64,000 nt of DNA from Pseudomaricurvus sp. HS19. GTDB taxonomy: Bacteria; Pseudomonadota; Gammaproteobacteria; Pseudomonadales; Cellvibrionaceae. Below, in pieces: positions 16,354 through 24,600 of this stretch (positions are counted from its first letter, which is position 1; the number at the start of each line of letters is the position of its first letter). The stretch spans positions 1,054,001 to 1,118,000 of the forward strand of contig NZ_WVVW01000001.1 in NCBI RefSeq assembly GCF_009857815.1, given 5' to 3'. Position numbers and translations under genes: made by a program. The notes under the pieces are model-generated. The model saw nothing but the letters and a program-made list of their open reading frames with translations. It had not been told where the DNA came from and ran no database searches.

Positions 16354-17448
16354 ATGACATTTAAAAGGAACTTTGTTCGTCAGTTAGCCGTTCTCATCAG
16401 CAGCAGCGTGATGACCTCTGCTTGCCTGGGTGCAGAACCCGTCACCAATCTGTCAGCCGGTGTCTGGGGAACCTACCAGTACTATCCCGGCGATGACAGC
16501 AATACCAATACCGGGGGTGAATTCACCGGCGAAGCGTTAATTATCTACGCCGACGGTGAGGCAGCGCCGCCAGAACGCTGGCTCTATTCCGCCGAAATGC
16601 GTTTTGGCCCAGGCAGTTTTACCGATCCTGACAACAACTCCACCGGTGACGAATTCACCCTCCACAAAGCCTGGGTGGGCTGGCGCTTCAGTGACACCTA
16701 TACCTTGCGGGTGGGTAAATCCCAGGTGCCATTTGGCTGGAAAACCATCAACTTCTGGCCCGGCGACATTCTGCTGGCAGGCTTTGGCGACCAGATGGAC
16801 GTGGGCTTTAAATTCAGTGCCGTGCAGGAACAGTTCAACTATGACCTCGCCTATTACGTACAGGATGACTGGGGTGGCACCAGTACAGACACCGTTGACG
16901 ACAACGGCCACTGGGGCAGCTCCACCACCTTCCGCAAGGTGCAGACTTGGGTGGGTAATCTTCGCTGGCAGGCAACTGACCAACACGCCCTCGGTATTTC
17001 ACTGCAATCCGGCCAACTGCAGGATCTCACCGGCACACCGGACAAACCCACCAGTGGCTCACACGAAGCCGCCGTTCTCTACTACGAAGGCAATATCAAC
17101 AACCTGTTCCTCAAGGCCTCATGGATTACCCAATCCCGTGAGCTGCCCACCGCCTACTGGCAAGCCGCGCTGCTGCCGGAAGAAATTGAAAACGACCGCT
17201 ACGCGTTCGAGATCGGTTACAACATCGGCGATTGGTCACTCTACCTTGATGCCAGCGCCGCCAAACCCAACACCGATGGCAACGACGCCGACCGGGTAAC
17301 GGCGGTAGCGCCGGGGCTCAGCTACGACTACGGCCCGGGATGGATCTATGTGGAATACCTGTGGCAGGACGGCTACGTCGACCGCAACGGCCAGGTCGGC
17401 GAAGGGGATTTTGAAGCCCTATACGTCTCACTGGACTTTTATCTTTGA
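16354..17448 (+). CDS. Outer-membrane porin-like beta-barrel protein
   Basis: A 364-residue exported protein. Signal peptide of about 26 residues (VLISSSVMTSACLGA) precedes alternating beta-strand text rich in Trp, Tyr and Gly. YTLRVGKSQVPFGWKTINFW is the motif seen in phosphate-selective-type (OprP/OprO-like) porins, and the protein ends in an aromatic-containing strand (YVSLDFYL), close to the usual C-terminal barrel signal. Asp-rich loops suggest a marine outer-membrane channel. The BCCT transporter starts 46 bases downstream, so this porin may admit the same osmolyte; that link is inference. Confidence 0.75.
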   Translation: MTFKRNFVRQLAVLISSSVMTSACLGAEPVTNLSAGVWGTYQYYPGDDSNTNTGGEFTGEALIIYADGEAAPPERWLYSAEMRFGPGSFTDPDNNSTGDEFTLHKAWVGWRFSDTYTLRVGKSQVPFGWKTINFWPGDILLAGFGDQMDVGFKFSAVQEQFNYDLAYYVQDDWGGTSTDTVDDNGHWGSSTTFRKVQTWVGNLRWQATDQHALGISLQSGQLQDLTGTPDKPTSGSHEAAVLYYEGNINNLFLKASWITQSRELPTAYWQAALLPEEIENDRYAFEIGYNIGDWSLYLDASAAKPNTDGNDADRVTAVAPGLSYDYGPGWIYVEYLWQDGYVDRNGQVGEGDFEALYVSLDFYL

Positions 17449-17494
17449 GTACTGACAAACGCACGCACATAACTACAAGCTTGAGAGGAATGCC

Positions 17495-19498
17495 ATGAAC
17501 GCTCCCAGCCCCGTCACAGAACCCGAAACCGTCGAAAAAGGCTGGATCAGGGTCAACCCACCGGTGTTTATCGGTGCCGGCGGATTGTGCCTGTTGTTTG
17601 TGCTGTTTGCGGTGATGGTGCCGGAGACTGCAGAAGCGCTGTTTTCCGCGATTCAATCCTGGGTGGTGAATACAGCGGGCTGGTTCTATGTCCTCGCAGT
17701 GGCACTGTTTGTACTGTTTGTCATCATCCTCGCCATGTCCGACTACGGCCACATCAAGCTGGGCCCGGATCACAGTGAACCGGATTACAGCTACGGCTCC
17801 TGGTTTGCCATGCTGTTCTCCGCCGGTATGGGTATTGGGCTGATGTTCTTCGGCGTTGCCGAGCCGGTGATGCACACTATGGCGCCTCCCGACGCAGACG
17901 CCGGCAGCATCGAAGCTGCGCGCCAGGCCATGCGTATTACCTTTTTTCACTGGGGTATCCATGCTTGGGCCATCTATGCGGTGGTAGCTCTGTCACTGGC
18001 CTATTTCGCCTTCCGTCACGGTTTGCCACTGACTATCCGCTCAGCACTGTACCCGCTTATCGGTGATCGTATTCACGGGCCCATCGGTCACGCGGTAGAC
18101 ATTTTTGCTGTACTAGGCACCCTCTTCGGGGTGGCCACCTCCCTGGGCTTCGGAGTCATGCAGGTCAATGCCGGGCTCAATTACCTCTTCGGCATGCCCA
18201 TTGCCACTGGCTGGCAAATTGTCCTGATCGCCATCATCACCTGTTTTGCCACCATTTCTGTGGTGCTTGGCCTGGATGGGGGGATTCGCCGGGTCTCGGA
18301 GCTGAACCTGGTGCTGGCAGTTATCCTGCTTGCCTTCGTGTTGCTGGCAGGCCCCACCGTCTACCTGCTGAAGACCTATGTACAGAACATCGGCGCCTAC
18401 CTGTCCGGGCTGGTGGAAACCACCTTTAACCTCTATGCCTACGAGCCCCGCGGCTGGATCGGTGGCTGGACCCTGTTCTACTGGGGTTGGTGGATTGCCT
18501 GGTCGCCGTTTGTCGGCATGTTTATCGCGCGGGTCTCCCGCGGTCGCACCATCCGTCAATTTGTCATTGGCGTACTTTTGGTGCCGGTCGGCTTCACCTT
18601 TATGTGGATGACCTTCTTTGGCAACAGTGCTCTGCATATGATCATCGACCAGGATATTACCCAGTTGGCAGCCGATGTAGAGGCGAACACCTCGGTAGCC
18701 CTGTTTCAGTTTTTCGAATACCTGCCCTGGTCTACCATCTCCTCGCTGCTGGCCACGATCCTTGTAGTCACCTTCTTTGTCACCTCGTCTGACTCCGGAT
18801 CCCTGGTGGTGGATATGCTCACCTCCGGCGGTACCGATGAGGAAACACCGGTCTGGCAGCGTATCTTCTGGTCAGTTACCGAGGGATGCATTGCCGCCGC
18901 CCTGCTGATGGCCGGCGGGCTTGCCGCCCTGCAGACCGCCACCATTGCCAGCGCGCTGCCCTTTACTATCGTCATGCTGCTCATGTGCTGGGGGCTGGTG
19001 CGCGCGCTGCGCATTGAGGTGGTCAAACGGGTGACCTTGCGCGACGCCATGATTGCCCCGCGGGTAGCTCACCGCCCGGTGACCTGGGAGAAACGACTTT
19101 CCCGTATCATTCATCACCCTGGCTACCAGGAGGTGAGCAATTTCCTGAAAAACGTTGTTGAACCGTCGCTGCAGAAAGTGGAGGCGGAATTTGCCAAACG
19201 CTCCGTCACGGCAACCGTTGCCCACGACGATCAGGACCGGGTCTGGATCGAGGTGGATCACGGCGATGAACAGCAGTTTTTCTACTCTGTGCATGCCCGC
19301 CCCTATGTGCCCCCGAGCTTTGTAGTGCGTGACACCAGCCAGAAACGTGGTAAGGAGCTGCGCTACTACCGGGCGGAAGTCTATCTGCTTGAAGGCGGGC
19401 AGGATTACGATGTCATGGGGTGGACCGAAGAACAGGTAATTGCCGATGTGCTGGATCAGTATGAAAAACATATGCATTTTCTGTATGCGACACGCTGA
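17495..19498 (+). CDS. BCCT-family transporter (betaine/choline/carnitine type)
   Basis: A 667-residue transporter with 12 helices. The glycine-rich helix 3 reads SAGMGIGLMFFGVAEP, and the Trp-rich helix 8 signature is GWTLFYWGWWIAWSPFVGMF, which lines the quaternary-amine site. TSSDSGSLVVDM follows in helix 10. The roughly 150-residue soluble C-terminal tail, which in BetT-type members senses osmotic stress, makes it longer than simple BCCT carriers. It imports a quaternary ammonium osmolyte or DMSP-like compound; the exact substrate is not readable. GAGAGG precedes the ATG. Confidence 0.93.
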   Translation: MNAPSPVTEPETVEKGWIRVNPPVFIGAGGLCLLFVLFAVMVPETAEALFSAIQSWVVNTAGWFYVLAVALFVLFVIILAMSDYGHIKLGPDHSEPDYSYGSWFAMLFSAGMGIGLMFFGVAEPVMHTMAPPDADAGSIEAARQAMRITFFHWGIHAWAIYAVVALSLAYFAFRHGLPLTIRSALYPLIGDRIHGPIGHAVDIFAVLGTLFGVATSLGFGVMQVNAGLNYLFGMPIATGWQIVLIAIITCFATISVVLGLDGGIRRVSELNLVLAVILLAFVLLAGPTVYLLKTYVQNIGAYLSGLVETTFNLYAYEPRGWIGGWTLFYWGWWIAWSPFVGMFIARVSRGRTIRQFVIGVLLVPVGFTFMWMTFFGNSALHMIIDQDITQLAADVEANTSVALFQFFEYLPWSTISSLLATILVVTFFVTSSDSGSLVVDMLTSGGTDEETPVWQRIFWSVTEGCIAAALLMAGGLAALQTATIASALPFTIVMLLMCWGLVRALRIEVVKRVTLRDAMIAPRVAHRPVTWEKRLSRIIHHPGYQEVSNFLKNVVEPSLQKVEAEFAKRSVTATVAHDDQDRVWIEVDHGDEQQFFYSVHARPYVPPSFVVRDTSQKRGKELRYYRAEVYLLEGGQDYDVMGWTEEQVIADVLDQYEKHMHFLYATR

Positions 19499-19918
19499 CG
19501 AGTAAGCAACACAACCCTGCGCGCCCCGGAGTCACCAGACGGCTGTCCCACCATCCTCTCCGGACGATGGTGACCGGGGCTCCACCCTTCCCCCTCGCGA
19601 GTTCGTCACACCTGCCGGCAACTCACCCGGAAGCCCCTCTGCAGCTGCTTTCCGGGCACCCTACTCTGTCCTTCTGCCCGAAGAACTCTGCAAGGCACTT
19701 TGCGACACCCTCGAAATACGGGCGTTTACCCATTATTCCGAAAAAATCCTCTTCTTCCGCACGCTGATATAGGCGTCAATGAACTCTGGACTGTAAAATA
19801 ACCACTATGTAAGAGTTAGCCATTCACGGATTGGTATTTCATGGCAAGGGACACAGGCTCTGGCAACTGAGCGTCTTGAGCACTATGTCCTGCTACACGG
19901 AGCCCTGCGCTGACGACA
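19499..19918. other. Intergenic gap between BCCT gene and the TPS locus
   Basis: About 420 bases. Contains an imperfect long hairpin at 19523-19580 (GCCCCGG plus TCACCA pairing with TGGTGA plus CCGGGGC, two-base bulge) that may end the BCCT transcript though it lacks a T run. The right part (from about 19760) is A+T-richer and should hold the promoter of the two-partner secretion operon. A 66-codon frame at 19567-19767 is not convincing. Confidence 0.45.
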
Positions 19919-21604
19919 ATGATAAGGAAAACACTTGGGGCAGCGTCGCTGGCGGGATTGCTGGCAATAGGGAGCCTCTCCAGCCGGGCTGATCTGCTGA
20001 ACAGGCCCGCTGACGAACGCCCCACCCTGCCATCGTTTGAATCGGGTACTGGTGAGCAGATACTGCCACCCGTCACCATTCCGGACAGTGACAACCTGGA
20101 AGGTATCGCCGCTGGCCGCACCGTCTATATCCGCGACTACCAATTTTCCGGCAACCAGGTATTCCCGCTGGAAAAGCTGCAAGCCATCGCCGCCGACTTC
20201 CGTAGCCGCCAGGTGAGCTTTGCTGACCTGGAGCGACTTCGCACCACCATCACCCAGGCTTACATCGCTGCAGGCATGGTCAATTCCGGCGCGCTCATCC
20301 CCGATCAGGAGGTAGCCGGGGGCGTGGTGCGCGTCCTGATTGTGGAAGGCTATCTGGCCGAAGTCTCTGCACACACTGACGGCCGCCTGCGCACAGCTCC
20401 CATTGAGCAACAGATTCTGCGAGCCGGCACGCCCCTCAATGTATTTGCGCTGGAAGAAGAGTTGCAACTGCTGCAGCAGGATCCACGCATCGAACGTTTT
20501 CAGGCCCAGCTGCTGCCAGGAGACACACCGGGAGAAGCGCGACTCGACCTGGGTATTGAGGAGGCGCGCCCCTGGCAATTCAACATCACGCTGGCCAATG
20601 ACGAACCGGTAGCCATTGGTGAAGAGGCCCTGACCCTGGGTTTTATGCACTACAACCTGCTCGGCTTCAGTGATGAGTTGGGTATCTGGGCCACCAAAAC
20701 CGAGGGGCTGGAGAAAGCCGACGCCTTCTACCGCATCCCCATCAACAGCTACGGCACCACCGTGGGCGTGGCCTGGTCTGAGAGCCATTCCGAAGTGGTG
20801 CCCAAACCTTTCGACGCGCTGCAGATTGAGGGCGAGTCCAGCACCTTCACCGGTGAAGTGCAGCATCCACTCTGGCGTCACCCGGACTCCACCATGCGCC
20901 TGTTCCTGAAGGCCGAGGCGCGCCGCAGCTACACCAGCTTGCTGGGGTTTGGCTTCACCTTTACCCCGGGCCCCGAAGAGGGTCTTGCCAGGGCACGGGT
21001 AGTTCGCATTGGACAGGACTACACTCATCGTAGCCCGCAGCGGGTACTGGCCCTGCGCACGACGCTGAGCACAGGCCTGGACGTTGACAATGCCACCATC
21101 CACGACGATGACGACATCCCCGACGGCGAGTTCCTCAGTGCTCTCGTGCAATTCCAGTTGGCCCAGCGTATGGCACTGTTCGACTCCACTCTCATTGGCC
21201 GCCTGGACGCCCAGTGGAGCGATTCACCACTGCTGGGTATGGAGCAGCTGGCCATTGGCGGCAAGCGCACCGTGCGAGGCTACGTCGAGAACGGCCTGGT
21301 AGCCGACAACGGGGTGATTGCATCACTTGAGTGGCGCATACCGGTATGGCGCAGCGGCGATGGCAGCTCTACCCTGCAGTTTGCCCCCTTCGCCGATTAT
21401 GGCCAGGGCTGGAACAGCGCCGGGGAAGACCCCGTTGACGATCAGCTGGCCAGCATCGGTGCGGGCCTGTTGTTCTCATCCGGCCACCGTTACCGCGCCG
21501 AAGTCTGGTATGGGGAGGCACTGGAAGAGATGACATCCGAGCCTATTGATTCGTCCCTGCAGGAACAGGGCTGGCATCTCAGCCTGTCGGTGACCTTGCC
21601 ATGA
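19919..21604 (+). CDS. Two-partner secretion outer-membrane transporter (TpsB, ShlB/FhaC/HecB family)
   Basis: A 561-residue TpsB that binds the TPS domain of its partner and threads it through the outer membrane. Signal peptide MIRKTLGAASLAGLLAIGSLSSRA. A POTRA domain at about residues 75-145 includes IRDYQFSGNQVFPLEKL and GVVRVLIVEGYLAEV; the second POTRA follows to about residue 220. The rest is the 16-strand barrel with the Omp85/TpsB lid-loop motif KRTVRGYVENGL near residue 450. The final four bases (ATGA) are shared with the start of the TpsA gene, which fixes the partner. Confidence 0.93.
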   Translation: MIRKTLGAASLAGLLAIGSLSSRADLLNRPADERPTLPSFESGTGEQILPPVTIPDSDNLEGIAAGRTVYIRDYQFSGNQVFPLEKLQAIAADFRSRQVSFADLERLRTTITQAYIAAGMVNSGALIPDQEVAGGVVRVLIVEGYLAEVSAHTDGRLRTAPIEQQILRAGTPLNVFALEEELQLLQQDPRIERFQAQLLPGDTPGEARLDLGIEEARPWQFNITLANDEPVAIGEEALTLGFMHYNLLGFSDELGIWATKTEGLEKADAFYRIPINSYGTTVGVAWSESHSEVVPKPFDALQIEGESSTFTGEVQHPLWRHPDSTMRLFLKAEARRSYTSLLGFGFTFTPGPEEGLARARVVRIGQDYTHRSPQRVLALRTTLSTGLDVDNATIHDDDDIPDGEFLSALVQFQLAQRMALFDSTLIGRLDAQWSDSPLLGMEQLAIGGKRTVRGYVENGLVADNGVIASLEWRIPVWRSGDGSSTLQFAPFADYGQGWNSAGEDPVDDQLASIGAGLLFSSGHRYRAEVWYGEALEEMTSEPIDSSLQEQGWHLSLSVTLP

Positions 21605-24600
21605 ACAGACGCAAAATTACCAATCCCGGTTTGTGGGCCACCGGCCTGGTAATGTGCACATCCGCTGTATTCGCGGTTGATCCCACCACCAGCATTATCG
21701 TTAACGGCCCCAACGGTCCCGGTATAGAAAGCTATCTGGGCGGGACCCGCTACACCGTGGGTGAAAACCAGGGCTTTCGCCCCGGCGGCAATTCCGGCAT
21801 CAACCTGCTGCAGAGTTTTGACACGTTTCAGTTAAACAGCGCCGATACCGTGCTCTTTACTGCCGACCCTGGTCTGACCACGGAAAACATTATCGGCAAG
21901 GTGACCGGCGGCGATGTCTCCAATATCTACGGTCGCATTGAGATGAATGTGACTGGCGCGAACCTGTTCCTGCTGAACCCGGCAGGTTTCGTCTTTGGCC
22001 CGGGCGCAACCTTGGCTGTGGATGGCAGCTTCCATGCCAGCACCGACAGTGATCTGTGGATGGAAGATCCTGGCGGTAACATGATCACCGCTTTCAGTGG
22101 TGATTCGGCGCTGCAGATGGCCCATCCTGCCGCTTTCGGATTCCTGGCCGCCCCAATGGGCAAAATCACGGTCGAAGGGGCTACCCTGCAGGCAAGCAAG
22201 GGGCTGTCGTTGCTGGCCAGCGAGATAGACTTGCAGGCGGGCACCTACCTCTATTCTATCGGCGGTTCCATTGATGTGGGTGCCAGCACCATTTCCCTGG
22301 ATCAATCCCGCATCGAAGCCTACGTTAATGGCAGCGGCGATCCGGCTTCAATTTCGTTGATCAGTCTGGGCAACACCAGCAGCAGCCAGCTCAGCCTGCA
22401 AAACAACAGCACCATCAGCACCCGAATCTACGGCACCGCCCCGGCTTCCGGCGACCTTACCATCACGGGCTTTAACCACGTTGTATTGAATGGTGCTAAC
22501 ACCACTATCAATACGGACACCAACGGTGGTCGCGGCGGCAGTATCCTGCTGGACGGAATCGATACCCTCACACTGTCGGACCAGGCACAGATTCGCAGCG
22601 ACGCAACCGGCAGCAGTGCGCTGGCCGGGAACATCACGGTTAACACCCGTTTACTGACTCTGTCAGAACGGGCAGAAATTTCCACCGGTGCCTTTGAGAG
22701 CGCCAACACCAGTGATCCCGGATACACACCGGGCGGCGTTACCATCAGCGCCGATGAAATTCACCTGACCAGCGGCGGCTCCATAGAATCCATCTCTGTT
22801 GATGCCGGAAACGGCGGCGATATATCCATTGATACTCGCATACTGACGGCAGACGGCGTCTACATACCGCCGAATTACACCCCGAACAACAGCGCCAGTG
22901 CCGCACTGGTCCAGCCCAGTGGCGTATCCACCACTATCGGTTTCAACCAGCAATCCTCTGGCGGCAACATCTACATCAATATGGGGGGTGGCGCAGCCCC
23001 GGCCGAATCCATTCAATTAACCAATGGCGGCCGTATTGGCGCCGAAGCGGTGGGTGGCGGTATCGGTGGCGAAATTCACATCCGCGCCGCGGATCTGCTG
23101 GTCAGCGGCATTAACCAGGAGCTGGCCGCCATCCTGCCACTGGATAACATTGACCTGGGCACCGGAACCTCTGTTCAACTGCAGGTCTCGCGGGGAGACG
23201 ATTTTGCCCGCTCGGCCATCGCCGCGGACGCCATTTTCGCGCAGGACAGCTTCGGTGGAATCCAGACCGGCCAGGCAGGTGCCATTTACTTGGACATCGA
23301 CAATCTGCAGGTGTCCGAGGGGGCCCGCATTGCCACCTTCTCCGATGTTAGCCAGGGCAATGCCGGTGATATCAGTATCAGTGCGGCACAACGGATTTCA
23401 GTAACCAGCGGAGGGGAAATTACCTCCCAGAGCTTAAACGACAACGCAGGCCTGCAACCCGGCACATCTGACGCTGGCGACATCAGCCTCAATGCCGACT
23501 CTATCCTGCTCAGCGGCGGTTCCATTCTGGCTTCGACCATCAGTGGTGAAGGCGGCTCTGTTAATCTGCAAACAAACGAGATGCGCCTTGAGGCGGGCGG
23601 CGCCATTAACGCCACAACCACCGGATCCGGTAGCGCAGGCTCGGTAACAGGATTTGTGGATAATCTGGTGCTCGACAACAGTCAGCTCACTGTATCCACC
23701 AGTTCCGACGGCAGTGGTGGCAATATCGACCTGTCCGGCTCCCAACTCACCTTGCGCAACAACAGCCAGATGAACGCCACCAGCAGTGGTACCGGCGACG
23801 CGGGCTCCATCCGTCTGGCGACCGGCGATATCGTTATTCATAACAGCGGTATCTACGCCTCCACGGAAGGCTCGGGAAACGGTGGCAATATCGACATTAG
23901 CGGTGACAGCCTGACCATGGGCAGCGAGATCAGTGCCACCACCAGCGGCTCCGGCAACGCAGGCTCCATCACCATCGACATCAGCGGCACCACCCTGCTG
24001 GATGACAGCCATATATCAGCGTCCACCACATCCACGGGCGCCGGCGGCGACATTTTGCTGAACTCAGGCAATCTCTACCTGCGCAATGACGCCAGTATTG
24101 AGGTGCTCTCGCTGGGTACCGGTAATGCCGGCAACATCGATATCAATGTTGCCAACCAGATGCAGCTGGCAGACAGTCGGATAGCGTCGGCGGCTGATCA
24201 GGCCTTTGGTGGCGACATCAACATCAATAGTGACGGCTACATACATCTCTACCAAAGCTCGGTCACTACCAGCGTCACGGCGGGAGCCGGCAGCGGCGGC
24301 AACATCACTCTCGCCGCGCCCCTGGTGGCGCTCAACCAGGCCAATATTATTGCCAGGGCCGATGCCGGCAATGGCGGCAACATCGCCATTAGCGCCGACC
24401 AGTTCTTCCCCACTCCCGATACAATTATTGATGCTTCGGCCAATACCGGTATCGACGGCGAAGTGGTCACCACCACCCCCGATACGTTGCTGGAACAAAG
24501 TCTCGCCACCCTGTCGGCCAGCTTTCTCGATGCCACCGCACTGATTCGTCCCGGTTGCGATGTGGCAGGTGCGGCAGAATCCGAGGGCAGTCTTGTGGTG

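Noticed and set aside
19567-19767. Short open frame of 66 codons between the BCCT and TpsB genes
   Set aside because: Begins inside a hairpin region and has no recognisable features or ribosome site.
22400-24400. Repeated GGCAACATC-type DNA in the TpsA gene as a CRISPR or satellite
   Set aside because: The repetition is in-frame coding for beta-helix repeats, with irregular spacing and no conserved direct repeat of CRISPR type.
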